27,491 nucleotides of DNA from DASVTR01 sp033855775 (GCA_033855775.1 JAWVFT010000057.1:1-27491), one strand, 5' to 3'. Positions 1-7,691 are shown, numbered from the stretch's first letter. Notes: generated from the sequence alone by a model not told the origin. Program-made: numbers and translations.

Positions 1-18
1 AACAACTTGCTTTGCCAT
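1..18 (-). CDS. groL: Chaperonin GroEL, first six codons only
   Basis: Only the N-terminus is in the window: ATG at 18 reading leftward gives MAKQVV, which fits the usual start of GroEL. An AGGAG ribosome binding site lies 9 nt upstream. The gene follows groES on the same strand after an 81-nt gap, the standard groES-groEL order, and would be transcribed from the CIRCE-controlled promoter at 545-572. The identification rests on the start peptide plus position; the rest of the gene is outside the window. Confidence 0.8.
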
Positions 19-99
19 AACTCTTTTCTCCTAACTCAAAATTGTCTGCGGGTCGAATCCCGTTAATGGAAAAGCGGCCAGTGTCTTAACTCTGTAAGA

Positions 100-438
100 C
101 TACTTGCCGCCTTTTTTGCCGCCTGAAGTGTTAGCCGCTCCTGCGCGCTGGATGATTCCGAGAATCTCGTCCTCGCGCATGATGAGAAATTCCTCGCCGT
201 CGAGTTTAATCTCAGAGCCGCTATACTTGCCGAACAGCACACGGTCGCCCGCCTTAACGTCCAACGTCTGGCGCGAGCCGTCGTCTCTATACTTGCCTTC
301 GCCGACGGCGACCACTTCGCCCTCCTGCGGTTTTTCCTTGGCGGTATCCGGGATGATAATCCCTCCGCGCATTTGCTCGCCCTCTTCGATGCGTCGCACG
401 ATCACACGATCCTGCAAGGGTTTGATGTTTATAGCCAT
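100..438 (-). CDS. groES: Co-chaperonin GroES (Cpn10)
   Basis: This is the 112-residue heptameric lid of the GroEL folding chamber, acting in the cytoplasm. The start peptide MAINIKPLQDRVIVRR, the mobile-loop region with GGIIIPDTAKEKP, the VVAVGEGKY stretch and the KAGDRVLFGKYSG segment are diagnostic. The ATG at 438 is chosen because the family begins at this point. An in-frame TTG at 462 would add eight residues but overlaps the likely ribosome binding site (AAAGGAG, about 14 nt before the ATG). The protein is slightly longer than the usual 95-100 residues because of a Gly/Lys-rich tail ending GGKKGGK. It is the first gene of a groES-groEL operon under the CIRCE element at 517-543. Confidence 0.97.
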   Translation of the reverse strand: MAINIKPLQDRVIVRRIEEGEQMRGGIIIPDTAKEKPQEGEVVAVGEGKYRDDGSRQTLDVKAGDRVLFGKYSGSEIKLDGEEFLIMREDEILGIIQRAGAANTSGGKKGGK

Positions 439-516
439 AATGCTTCTCAACACTCCTTTCAACTGACCTGAAATAACGCTTTAGCTTGTATTGCACAATT
501 CGCCACTAGATAAATG

Positions 517-543
517 TTAGCACTCATGAATGGCGAGCGCTAA
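517..543 (-). promoter_or_regulatory. CIRCE operator (HrcA binding site)
   Basis: The sequence is TTAGCACTC, a 9-nt spacer, then GAGCGCTAA. This matches the CIRCE consensus (TTAGCACTC-N9-GAGTGCTAA) with a single change in the right arm. It begins 2 bp downstream of the -10 box of the groESL promoter, where HrcA would block initiation, and lies about 80 nt ahead of groES. In other bacteria HrcA, a heat-shock repressor folded by GroEL, binds this inverted repeat. hrcA itself is not in the window. Confidence 0.93.
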
Positions 544-544
544 A

Positions 545-572
545 GATATAGCATCCATAGCCCGCTTGTCAA
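545..572 (-). promoter_or_regulatory. Sigma-70-type promoter of groES-groEL
   Basis: On the minus strand a perfect TTGACA (572-567) is followed after 16 bp by TATATC (550-545). The CIRCE operator starts just downstream, so it would cover the transcription start. This agrees with vegetative-sigma transcription repressed by HrcA rather than a dedicated heat-shock sigma promoter. The site is predicted from sequence only. Confidence 0.75.
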
Positions 573-711
573 CATGGCTCCGCCCAAAACTTGAGTCCGT
601 CTCTGTCAAGTTGCGATGAGCGCGCAAAGATTCAACAACGGACGAGGCAAAACCGGGCTCCGAGTATGAAAACCCTACACAATCCACCGCAAAACCGCCT
701 CCCGCAGCCTC

Positions 712-1152
712 GGAATTGATTTCAGCAGCCTCAGAATTGATTCCAGTAGCGTTGGAATTGGCTTCAGCACCGTCGGAATTGGTTCCAGCAGTGTTGGAAC
801 TCATTTCAGCAGTGTTGGAATTGGTTTCCGCAGCGTCAGAATCCATTTCAGCAGTGTCGGAATTGGTTTCAGCAGGGTGACAACTGGCTTCAGCAAGGTG
901 GAAATTGATTTCAGCAGCGTGACAATCGACGTTAGCAGAGTGAAAACTGGCTTCAGCAGCGTGACAATTCATTTTAGCAGGGTGACAACTGACGTTAGCA
1001 GCGCGACAATCGGTTTCCACACCTCGACAATTGATTTCCACACCCTGACAATTGGCTTCCGCAACGTGACAATCGGTTTCCGCAGAGTGAAAACTCGTTT
1101 CCGCAGGGTGGAAATTGATTTCGACAGAGCGAAAATCGGTTTCCACAGCCTG
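712..1152. repeat. Minisatellite: 21 tandem units of 21 bp
   Basis: Twenty-one units of exactly 21 bp follow each other without indels, with a consensus close to acaattGGTTTCAGCAGCGTG. Units on the left (712-879) mostly read GGAATTGG at their start; units on the right (from 880) mostly read ACAATTGG or ACAATCGG, so there are two sub-families. Because 21 is divisible by 3 and the consensus has no stop in some frames, open frames appear on both strands encoding heptapeptide repeats (ETNFHSA-like on minus, TIGFSSV-like on plus). Neither frame has a convincing ribosome binding site, and the minus frame would run through the groESL promoter and CIRCE site. The array fills the 700-bp gap between the Fis-type gene and the groESL promoter. 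Confidence 0.95.
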
Positions 1153-1245
1153 AGAAGGGCTGCGGCGGGCGTTAAGTTGTTGATTTTGGCGGCTGAGCGT
1201 TTGATTTGCGGGGCGAGGGCCGCTTTCGGGCGTTGGGCATCGTGC

Positions 1246-1497
1246 TCAGGGGCGTTGCGGGGGACGCTTGGTGGGGCGGTTGGCGGCGCGTTCCTGCTTG
1301 CGGTAGGCGGCGACGCGCTTGGAGAGCGTGTTGCGGTGTATGCCGAGGATGCCCGCCGTGCGCGAGAGATGGTCTTTGTGGCGCGAGAGGGCTTTCTGGA
1401 TGTAGAGTTTTTCAAACTCCGCGACGGCTTCGTCAAGCATTATCTGGCCGTCGAGCATCTCTTCAATCAGGGCTTCGAGGCGGGCGCGCATTTGCAT
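1246..1497 (-). CDS. Small Fis-type helix-turn-helix protein
   Basis: This 83-residue protein has an acidic N-terminal helix region (about 5-32) followed by a Fis-family helix-turn-helix. The latter comprises the YIQKALSRHKDHLSRTA stretch and GIHRNTLSKRV (recognition helix about 54-63), as in the C-terminal domain of NtrC-type activators and in Fis. There is no AAA+ or receiver domain, so it would act as a stand-alone DNA-binding protein. The tail (from about 68) is rich in Arg, Pro and Lys. The ATG at 1497 is preferred because GGAG lies about 6 nt upstream; an in-frame TTG at 1512 would place that site inside the gene. It follows cvpA by 41 nt on the same strand. Its targets are unknown. Confidence 0.8.
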   Translation of the reverse strand: MQMRARLEALIEEMLDGQIMLDEAVAEFEKLYIQKALSRHKDHLSRTAGILGIHRNTLSKRVAAYRKQERAANRPTKRPPQRP

Positions 1498-1538
1498 TAA
1501 CTTCTCCGGCAATTCGATTCAGGATTCAAGCGAAAGGC

Positions 1539-2057
1539 TTAAGAGCGATTGGTCTGTCCGGTATATTGTTCGTAAAGACGCTGGCGCAGGTCTGACGAAG
1601 TGAAGTACGCGAGCCAGCGCGCGCCCTCGTTCAAGAGCGGCGCGGTTTCAGCCTTTTCGACCGCTTCGAGACGCACCGGAAAGGCTGTCAACGCCAGATA
1701 CATCACGGAGCAGACGGCTAGGCCTCTGAGCAACCCGAAGGCTCCGCCGAGCGCGCGGTCGAACCATTCGAGTTTCACATGCCGCAATCCGCCGCGCAAC
1801 ATGCGCCCCACCAAAACTCCCGCGATGAGCGCCGCCGTCATGATTAACAGAAAGCCGCCCGCGTTCGCCGCCGCCTTCGATTCGACCAAGCCGACCCCGC
1901 GCAACAATGCTCCCGCCGCTTCATAACCTTGCGCCGCCACTACCAGCCCTGCAATCAACGCCGCAAACGTTATCAATGCTCTCAGCAATCCCCTCGACGC
2001 TCCCGCGACGACGGAGGCTCCGATGAGCGCGAAGACTATGAAGTCGAAGATAGTCAT
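1539..2057 (-). CDS. cvpA: CvpA family inner-membrane protein
   Basis: This is a 172-residue protein with about four hydrophobic helices (roughly 4-24, 26-45, 66-86 and 105-127). The start MTIFDFIVFALIGASVVAGASRG, with its small residues and the following RG turn, and the WFDRALGGAFGLLRGL segment in the second half are typical of the CvpA family. CvpA is named for colicin V production in E. coli, where the gene lies next to purF; its molecular function is not settled, though envelope-stress roles are reported. Here it sits 79 nt downstream of purC, so the neighbourhood with purine genes is kept. No strong ribosome binding site is visible before the ATG at 2057. Confidence 0.88.
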   Translation of the reverse strand: MTIFDFIVFALIGASVVAGASRGLLRALITFAALIAGLVVAAQGYEAAGALLRGVGLVESKAAANAGGFLLIMTAALIAGVLVGRMLRGGLRHVKLEWFDRALGGAFGLLRGLAVCSVMYLALTAFPVRLEAVEKAETAPLLNEGARWLAYFTSSDLRQRLYEQYTGQTNRS

Positions 2058-2136
2058 TTAAGAGCAGTGGTCAGAGCCAAACGGTTTGCGGCTGGCAAGA
2101 TTCTTAAACCAACTTCCAACCGCTCGCCTGCGGCCT

Positions 2137-3042
2137 TTATGTCTCAAGCCCATGGCCGGTCAAGAGCCTGTAGGCTTCAAGGTAACGCGCAGTCGTGGCC
2201 GCGACGACCTCCGGCGGCAGCGGCGGCGCGGGCGGCTGCTTGTCCCAATCGAGAGTTTCCAGATAGTCGCGCACGAACTGCTTGTCGAAAGAGGGCTGCG
2301 CGTGTCCAGCCTCGTAAAGCTCCGCGGGCCAGAAGCGCGAAGAGTCCGGCGTCAGGACTTCATCCACCAAAATGATTTGCCCCGCCGCATCCAACCCGAA
2401 CTCAAACTTCGTGTCGGCGATGATGATGCCGCGGCTGCGCGCGTAGCGGCTCGCCTCCTCATACAATCTCAAAGTGATGTCGCGCAACTCGCGCATCACA
2501 TCTTGCCCCACGATTTCCGCCATACTCTCTTCGCTGATATTTTCGTCGTGGCCCGCTTCGGCTTTAGTCGCGGGCGTAAAAATCGGCTCCGGCAGTTGCG
2601 CCGACTCAAGCAATCCAGCGGGCAGACGATGACCGCAGACTTCACCCGTCTGCAAGTAGTCCTTCCAGCCTGAGCCGGACAAGTAGCCGCGCGCCACACA
2701 CTCCACCGGGAAGACTTCGGCCCGCCGCGCCAGCATAGAGCGCCCGCGCAAGCTCGCCGCATACTGCGCCAAGACCGCAGGCATCTCTTCAACCTTCGTC
2801 GTCAACAAGTGATTCGGCACGATGCCCGCCAAACGCTCGAACCAGAATCGGGAGAGCGCGGTCAGCGTCTCGCCCTTGCGCGGAATCGGCGTCGGAGAGA
2901 TGCAATCGAAGGCAGAGATGCGGTCTGTCGCCACCACCAGCAAACTCTCCGGCGTTATCTCGTAAACGTCGCGCACCTTCCCGCGCCGGATGAGTCGCAA
3001 CTCCGGTAAAGATGTTTCCAACACGATTGCGGTGGTTGCCAT
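2137..3042 (-). CDS. purC: SAICAR synthase (phosphoribosylaminoimidazole-succinocarboxamide synthase)
   Basis: The enzyme joins CAIR and aspartate, using ATP, to form SAICAR in de novo purine synthesis. The 301-residue length and sequence match the longer form also found in yeast Ade1, rather than the roughly 240-residue E. coli type. Visible motifs are GKVRDVYE (about 21-28, nucleotide-binding strand), ATDRISAFDC, ECVARGYLSGSGWKDY, ADTKFEFG and DEVLTPDSSRFWPA. These cover the substrate and nucleotide sites in order, so the gene looks intact. The ATG at 3042 gives the expected N-terminus. A TTGACA/CACAAT pair at 3136-3107 could be its promoter. cvpA and the Fis-type gene follow on the same strand and may be co-transcribed. 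Confidence 0.97.
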   Translation of the reverse strand: MATTAIVLETSLPELRLIRRGKVRDVYEITPESLLVVATDRISAFDCISPTPIPRKGETLTALSRFWFERLAGIVPNHLLTTKVEEMPAVLAQYAASLRGRSMLARRAEVFPVECVARGYLSGSGWKDYLQTGEVCGHRLPAGLLESAQLPEPIFTPATKAEAGHDENISEESMAEIVGQDVMRELRDITLRLYEEASRYARSRGIIIADTKFEFGLDAAGQIILVDEVLTPDSSRFWPAELYEAGHAQPSFDKQFVRDYLETLDWDKQPPAPPLPPEVVAATTARYLEAYRLLTGHGLET

Positions 3043-3106
3043 AATGATTCAGGGACGAAAGCGAATTGAGCGGACTGAGCGACCAGCCTTGCAGGAGCGA
3101 GGCGAG

Positions 3107-3136
3107 ATTGTGCTCGCCCCGCCCGTCTCTTGTCAA
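3107..3136 (-). promoter_or_regulatory. Candidate purC promoter
   Basis: On the minus strand a perfect TTGACA (3136-3131) is followed after 18 bp by CACAAT (3112-3107), 65 nt before the purC ATG. The -35 box is strong and the -10 box moderate (4 of 6). It lies just outside the heptamer element at 3143-3287, so purC could be transcribed independently of dinB. Confidence 0.45.
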
Positions 3137-3142
3137 GAACTC

Positions 3143-3287
3143 AAGCGGTGATAGGTGATGGGTGATAGGTGATAAGTCAGCAGTGATATGTGATAGTTGG
3201 TGGGTAATAGGTAATGAGCGATGGATGATAAGACCGCTTGCTTTTTCCTACTGCCTATCACCTATCACCCATCACTTATCACCGCTT
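3143..3287. repeat. Heptamer palindromic element A (dinB/purC spacer)
   Basis: The left arm is a run of 7-bp units of the type GGTGATA/GGTGATG, repeated about eleven times with decay up to about 3227. The right arm (3254-3287) is the inverse, TATCACC/CATCACT units. The outer arms AAGCGGTGATA and TATCACCGCTT pair exactly and the inner arms pair imperfectly over about 35 bp, so the transcript could form a long hairpin. On the minus strand the arm next to dinB supplies the last codons and the TGA of that gene. The same design recurs at 14661, 18834 and 24118. Confidence 0.85.
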
Positions 3288-3744
3288 TTAGTCGCCGTAT
3301 CTGGTCTGCGTGGCCGTGGGCGTGGGCGGCGTAGATGCGTAGCCAGTTTTCCATCGTGTAGCGACCGCTCTCCGTGTGTGTGCCTTCGCGATTCCAGTCG
3401 TCCTCCGTCATCAGGGCCAACACTTGAACGGTGGTGGCGCGCGCGCCGCGAAAGGCTTCAAGGGCCGGGGCGGGGTCGCGCTCGTTGTACTTCAAACGGA
3501 TGGCGCGCTTGTCCTGATCGTAGCCTTCGATAACGGGGTCTTCATAATCGAGTAGTTGGCGCAGCCTGAGCGCGCTGGCCATTTCACTGTCGGCCAGATG
3601 ATGGACTATCTCGCGGGCCGTCCACTTGCCGGGGATGAGGCGGGCCGTCAAAGCTTCCGCGGGAAAGCCTTCGAGGCTGCGCATCACTTCATCGTAGCCG
3701 TCCGCGTAGAGGGCAATCAGGGTTTCTCTTTCTTCGTTTGTCAA
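3265..3744 (-). CDS. DinB-like four-helix metal-binding protein
   Basis: This 159-residue protein resembles the DinB/YfiT superfamily, which includes bacillithiol- and mycothiol-dependent transferases and many proteins of unknown role. The WTAREIVHHLADSE segment (about 41-54) and a C-terminal HAHGHADQI segment provide the histidines expected for the metal site. The start is set at a TTG (3744) because AAAGGAG lies 10 nt upstream; a longer in-frame extension to 3801 would place this ribosome binding site inside the gene. The last eight codons and the stop lie within heptamer element A, so the C-terminal KAVISDG appears to come from the repeat. The substrate cannot be told from sequence. Confidence 0.85.
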   Translation of the reverse strand: MTNEERETLIALYADGYDEVMRSLEGFPAEALTARLIPGKWTAREIVHHLADSEMASALRLRQLLDYEDPVIEGYDQDKRAIRLKYNERDPAPALEAFRGARATTVQVLALMTEDDWNREGTHTESGRYTMENWLRIYAAHAHGHADQIRRLKAVISDG

Positions 3745-3928
3745 GAATCGTTCGCTCCTTTCATCTGAGAGAAAATCTATGCAACAATAGCGGCTCCCCA
3801 AACGTAAAAATTTATCTCAACGTCTCCTGAAATTCTGAGAAACCGTTCGTCAACTGAAGCATCTTATATCCACTGTCCGGCGCTTGACCATGCAAGGGCC
3901 GGAAACTTAAACACTTTTGGAGAGTTCA

Positions 3929-6547
3929 ATGCGATTCTTTCGACCTGCATCCACCACGCGCGCAAAGGCGCTCTCGCTCGCTCTGGCGCTTCTGTTCGGT
4001 CTGCCGTCGTCGCTCGCGGCGCGGCCACTGCCGCCGCAACAAACCCCGCAGACCACGAAGCAAAAGCAACTGCCGCCCGCGCAATATATTCCGAGCCGCA
4101 ATTACGACACGCGCAACATCAGCTTGAACCTGCGCTTCGATTGGGAAAAGGAGCAGGCCACGGGGACGGCGACCATCACCTTTGCGCCGCTCGCCGACAA
4201 CCTGCGCAGCGTCGAGTTTGACGCCGCCAACATGACCTTCAACTCCGTCAAACTCTCTTCCGGCGCTCCGCTTCAATTCGCCGCCGACGCGCCCAACGAG
4301 AAACTCAGGATAACGCTCGACCGCGCTTATAAGATGACGGACGCGATAACCGTCGTCGTTGACTATCACACCAACGGCATCGACAAAGGCACAGGCATCG
4401 GCGCTTTCGGTCGCGGCTTAGCCTTCATCAAGCCGACCACCGATGACCCCAAGCGCCCGCGTCAAATCTGGTCGCAGGGCGAATCCGAATATAATCATCT
4501 ATGGTTTCCCTGTTACGACCACCCGAACGACTTCGCCACCTCCGAACTCATCGCCACCGTTGACAAGCCTTTGATGGTCATCTCCAACGGGCGTCTTCTC
4601 GAAACCAAGGAGAACGCCGACAACACGCGCACCTTCCACTGGAAGATGGAGACGCCGCACGCCAGCTACCTGACCTCCATCGTCGTCGGCGAATACGCGG
4701 CGGTCGAAGGCAAGTATCTGGACATCCCCGTCATCAGCTACGTCTATCCGAGCGAACTGGAAGAAGGCAAAGCGACGACGGCGCGGCTGCCCGAAATGGT
4801 CAAGTTCTTCTCCGAGAAGACCGGCCTCAAGTATCCGTACCCGAAGTATGCGCAGACGATGACGCGCGACTTCGGCGGCGGCATGGAGAACATCTCCGCC
4901 ACCACGCAGACCGACAACATGATTCACGACGCGCGCACAGAGCTTGACCAGACGAGCGACGGCTTGCAGTCGCACGAGTTGGCGCACCAGTGGTTCGGCG
5001 ATTACGTGACGGCCCGCACGTGGGCCGACATCTGGCTCAACGAAAGCTTCGCCACCTACTTTCAGGCGATGTGGGACGAGCACAGCCTTGGCCGCGACGA
5101 CTTTCTCTACCGCGACGTGAAAGGCAATCAGGACGCTTACTACGGCGCATGGGAACGCGGGCAACGCCGCCCCATCGTGACCAAAAATTACAACGGCCCC
5201 GATGCCGTCTTCGACACCTACGCCTACCCGCGCGGCGGCGCCGTCCTGCACATGCTGCGCACAGCCCTCGGCGAGGATAACTGGTGGCGCGCGATAAATC
5301 ATTACCTGCGCAAGTATGCCAACCAGCCCGTCTCGACCGAGCAGTTTCGCATCGCCATCGAGGAAGCGACAGGGCAATCCATGGACTGGTTCTTCGACCA
5401 GTGGCTCTACAAGATGGGACATCCCGTCTTTCGCGTCACGCAGGACTACGACGCGGCGGCCAAAGCCGTCAAGCTGACCATCCGGCAAGAGCAGAAGCCC
5501 GACCCCGATTCGGCTTACCCGCAGGCCGGGTTCTTTCAAACTCCCGTTGACATCGAACTCGGCGCAGGCTCGCAAACGACCGTCACGCGCGTCCAGCTTG
5601 AGCCGAAGGCCGAGCAGACCATCACGATTCCGTTCGACGTGAAGCCGCAACTCGTCAGCTTCGACCACGGCGGGACGCTCATCAAGGAGTTGAAGTTTGA
5701 GAAGTCAACCGACGACCTGCTCTATCAGGTCGAGCGCGACGCGGACATGCTTGGCCGCCTCTGGGCGATGGGTCAACTCTCCGCGCGCTTGAAAGAGACT
5801 GCGACCGCCGAGGCCGACAAGCAGCGCATCGTCGCCGCCCTCAGCACAGCCACCACGAGCGACAGCTTCTGGGGCATACGGCAGGATGCAGCAACGGCCC
5901 TCAACGGAGCGCCGGGAGACGTTGCGCGCAAAGCTCTGCTGGCCGCCGTCAAGGATAAGAACGCGCGCGTCCGCGCCAGCGCCGTCACAGCCTTGTCCGC
6001 GAGCAAGGACGCATCGCTTGCGAGCGTCTATCTTCAAGCTCTCAACGACCAGAGCTACGGCGTCATCCGCGCCGCTTCGAACGCCCTCGGCCAGACGAAA
6101 AACGCGGCGGCTTACGATGCTCTGACCAAACTCCTAGACACGCCCTCCTGGCGCGACAACATTCGCGTGTCGGCGATGAACGGGCTGGCCGCGCTCGGCG
6201 ACAAGCGTTCTCTGGAAATGGCCGTCCGCTACGCGGCGAAGACCAATCCGGGCCCGCTGCGTGCCGGAGCCATCACGCTGCTCAGTTCTATCGGCAAGGA
6301 CGACCCGCGCGTGTTCCAACTCGTCGGCGACGCCTTTTCGCAGGGACTCGCCGGTTCCGACTTCAACCTCGCCAACACGGCGGCTGAAGCTTTAGTGGTT
6401 CTCGGCGACCAGCGCGGCGTGGCCCTCTTTGAACAGGCGCTCAAGCAAACCAGTAACCCGCAGGCGCAGTTCTTCATCATGCAATTCGAGCAGCGACTGA
6501 AGCAAAGCAGCACACAACAGACGACGCCGAAAGCGCCCGGCAACTAA
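3929..6547 (+). CDS. Secreted M1 family zinc aminopeptidase with C-terminal HEAT array
   Basis: The protein has 872 residues. A signal peptide (about 1-35: basic start, hydrophobic LSLALALLFGL, small residues near LAA) points to export. The gluzincin domain carries the exopeptidase motif GGGMEN (316-321) and the zinc site HELAH (349-353) with the third ligand in NESFA (E372). That gives the exact HEXXH-X18-E spacing of family M1, so the enzyme should be active. From about residue 610 to 850 the chain is alpha-helical and repetitive, with HEAT-type units such as DKNARVRASAVTALS and WRDNIRVSAMNGLAALGD. The ATG at 3929 has GGAG 6 nt upstream; an in-frame TTG at 3917 overlaps that site. It probably trims peptides outside the cytoplasm. 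The flanking gene on the left is divergent. Confidence 0.93.
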   Translation: MRFFRPASTTRAKALSLALALLFGLPSSLAARPLPPQQTPQTTKQKQLPPAQYIPSRNYDTRNISLNLRFDWEKEQATGTATITFAPLADNLRSVEFDAANMTFNSVKLSSGAPLQFAADAPNEKLRITLDRAYKMTDAITVVVDYHTNGIDKGTGIGAFGRGLAFIKPTTDDPKRPRQIWSQGESEYNHLWFPCYDHPNDFATSELIATVDKPLMVISNGRLLETKENADNTRTFHWKMETPHASYLTSIVVGEYAAVEGKYLDIPVISYVYPSELEEGKATTARLPEMVKFFSEKTGLKYPYPKYAQTMTRDFGGGMENISATTQTDNMIHDARTELDQTSDGLQSHELAHQWFGDYVTARTWADIWLNESFATYFQAMWDEHSLGRDDFLYRDVKGNQDAYYGAWERGQRRPIVTKNYNGPDAVFDTYAYPRGGAVLHMLRTALGEDNWWRAINHYLRKYANQPVSTEQFRIAIEEATGQSMDWFFDQWLYKMGHPVFRVTQDYDAAAKAVKLTIRQEQKPDPDSAYPQAGFFQTPVDIELGAGSQTTVTRVQLEPKAEQTITIPFDVKPQLVSFDHGGTLIKELKFEKSTDDLLYQVERDADMLGRLWAMGQLSARLKETATAEADKQRIVAALSTATTSDSFWGIRQDAATALNGAPGDVARKALLAAVKDKNARVRASAVTALSASKDASLASVYLQALNDQSYGVIRAASNALGQTKNAAAYDALTKLLDTPSWRDNIRVSAMNGLAALGDKRSLEMAVRYAAKTNPGPLRAGAITLLSSIGKDDPRVFQLVGDAFSQGLAGSDFNLANTAAEALVVLGDQRGVALFEQALKQTSNPQAQFFIMQFEQRLKQSSTQQTTPKAPGN

Positions 6548-6560
6548 GGCCGGGCGTGCG

Positions 6561-6790
6561 CGACACATGAGACTCGGGGACGCGGCGACCAGGGAGACGC
6601 GTAGAAAAGCTGGATAACAACGCGACGACGCGGGGAGAAAGCGACGCGGCGATGCGGGAAGATTGTAAAGGCTCAGCTTTCATCACTTTCCCCGCGCCGC
6701 CGCGTTGTTTTATAAGCTTTCTCCCCGCGTCTCCGCGTCTCCGTGTCGCGCTAGTCGCCGCGTCTCGTGTCGTCCGTGTTGTCGCGTCCC
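6561..6790. repeat. GC-rich palindromic spacer
   Basis: The spacer after the M1 gene has nested inverted arms. CGACACATGAGAC and GACGCGGCGAC (6561-6589) face GTCGCCGCGTCTCGTGTCG (6754-6772). The inner arms GAAAAGCTGGATAACAACGCG (from 6604) and CGCGTTGTT...AAGCTTTCTCC (6701-6724) also pair imperfectly. The right arm contains short tandem CGCGTCTC units with a period near 8 bp. It differs in sequence from the GTGAYRA elements but has the same plan: imperfect short repeats folded as a long hairpin between a stop codon and the next transcription unit. No gene was seen in it. Confidence 0.7.
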
Positions 6791-6815
6791 TTCTGTTATA
6801 TCTTTAACTTATTGC

Positions 6816-6845
6816 TTGAGTTTGGGGCTGTTTACCTGCTATAGT
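6816..6845 (+). promoter_or_regulatory. Candidate promoter of the response regulator gene
   Basis: TTGAGT (6816-6821) and TATAGT (6840-6845) are separated by 18 bp and lie about 80 nt before the ATG at 6924, in an AT-rich stretch just beyond the GC-rich palindrome. Both boxes match the sigma-70 consensus at 5 of 6 positions or nearly so. It is the only good promoter seen between the M1 gene and the response regulator. Confidence 0.55.
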
Positions 6846-6923
6846 CTTCGCGTCTCAAAACGCGCCACCGCCATAGGCGCGCTTTGCGCGGACAGCCCGC
6901 GCGCCTTTCACAAATAAAATCTG

Positions 6924-7691
6924 ATGCAAACCACCGACAGAGCCAAAGCGACAGAGACAGGAAATGATGGGACGACTGCGACGGGCGAGCGCAAGATTAG
7001 CCTGCTCGTCGTCGAAGATGACGAGAATATTTCGACGCTCATCAACGAACACTTTTCCAGAGTCGGCTATAGCGTGAAGACCGCCGAAGATGGCGTGGCG
7101 GGCGTGCAGGCGGCTTTGCAGGATCACCCGGATGTCATCGTGCTCGACTTGATGTTGCCGAAGATGGACGGCCTCGCCGTTTGTCGTGAGGTGCGCGAAA
7201 AGGCTCCGTACATCCCGATTCTGATGTTGACGGCGAAGGACGACGTGGTTGACAAAGTGCTCGGCCTTGAGATGGGCGCGGACGATTACATCACCAAGCC
7301 CTTCGCCCTGCGCGAGCTTGAGGCGCGCATCAAGTCTGTGCTCCGGCGCGCGCGCACCGCGGCCAGCACGGAATCCTCCGGCGACGAAGCGCCGATTGTG
7401 CGCGGCAAGCTGCGGATTGACCCGGCCAAACGCGAAGTGACGGTCGGCGAACGACAAGTTGAATTGACGCCGAAGGAGTTTGACCTGCTGCGTCTCTTCG
7501 CCTCCAACCCCGGCAGAGTGTTTCCCAGAAAGTATCTGCTCGAAAAAATCTGGGACTACTCCTACGAGGGCTACGACCGCACGATTGATTCCCACATCAA
7601 TCGCCTGCGCGCCAAGATAGAAGACAATCCCGAAAATCCCTCGATGGTGCTGACCGTCTGGGGCATCGGATATAAATTCTCCGATGAGTAA
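6924..7691 (+). CDS. OmpR/PhoB-type response regulator
   Basis: This 255-residue protein has an N-terminal receiver domain (about 25-140) and a winged-helix DNA-binding domain (about 158-253). In the receiver, EDD (31-33) forms the acidic pocket, D75 in VIVLDLMLPKMDG is the phosphoacceptor, and T103 and K125 (in TKPF) are the switch and conserved lysine. All key residues are present. The C-terminal domain has LTPKEFDLLRLF, the recognition helix region RTIDSHINRLRAKIE and the wing GIGYKF. It starts with a 24-residue polar extension and has no clear ribosome binding site. No histidine kinase is adjacent, so its partner is elsewhere or it is an orphan. The next genes, 190 nt downstream on the same strand, encode the AMIN-like/HEAT proteins, which makes them possible targets. 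Confidence 0.95.
   Translation: MQTTDRAKATETGNDGTTATGERKISLLVVEDDENISTLINEHFSRVGYSVKTAEDGVAGVQAALQDHPDVIVLDLMLPKMDGLAVCREVREKAPYIPILMLTAKDDVVDKVLGLEMGADDYITKPFALRELEARIKSVLRRARTAASTESSGDEAPIVRGKLRIDPAKREVTVGERQVELTPKEFDLLRLFASNPGRVFPRKYLLEKIWDYSYEGYDRTIDSHINRLRAKIEDNPENPSMVLTVWGIGYKFSDE

Noticed and set aside
517..1146. 209-codon minus-strand frame with heptapeptide repeats
   Set aside because: It has a GTG start without a ribosome binding site, its open state follows from the 21-bp period, and it runs through the groESL promoter and CIRCE operator. I list the region as a repeat and raise coding only as a question.
877..1500. 207-codon plus-strand frame over the same minisatellite
   Set aside because: It starts inside the repeat at a GTG, then continues antisense through the whole Fis-type gene; both features point to a shadow frame.
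4499..5668. 389-codon minus-strand frame opposite the M1 gene
   Set aside because: It is antisense to the conserved catalytic domain and matches no family; long antisense frames are expected in GC-rich genes.
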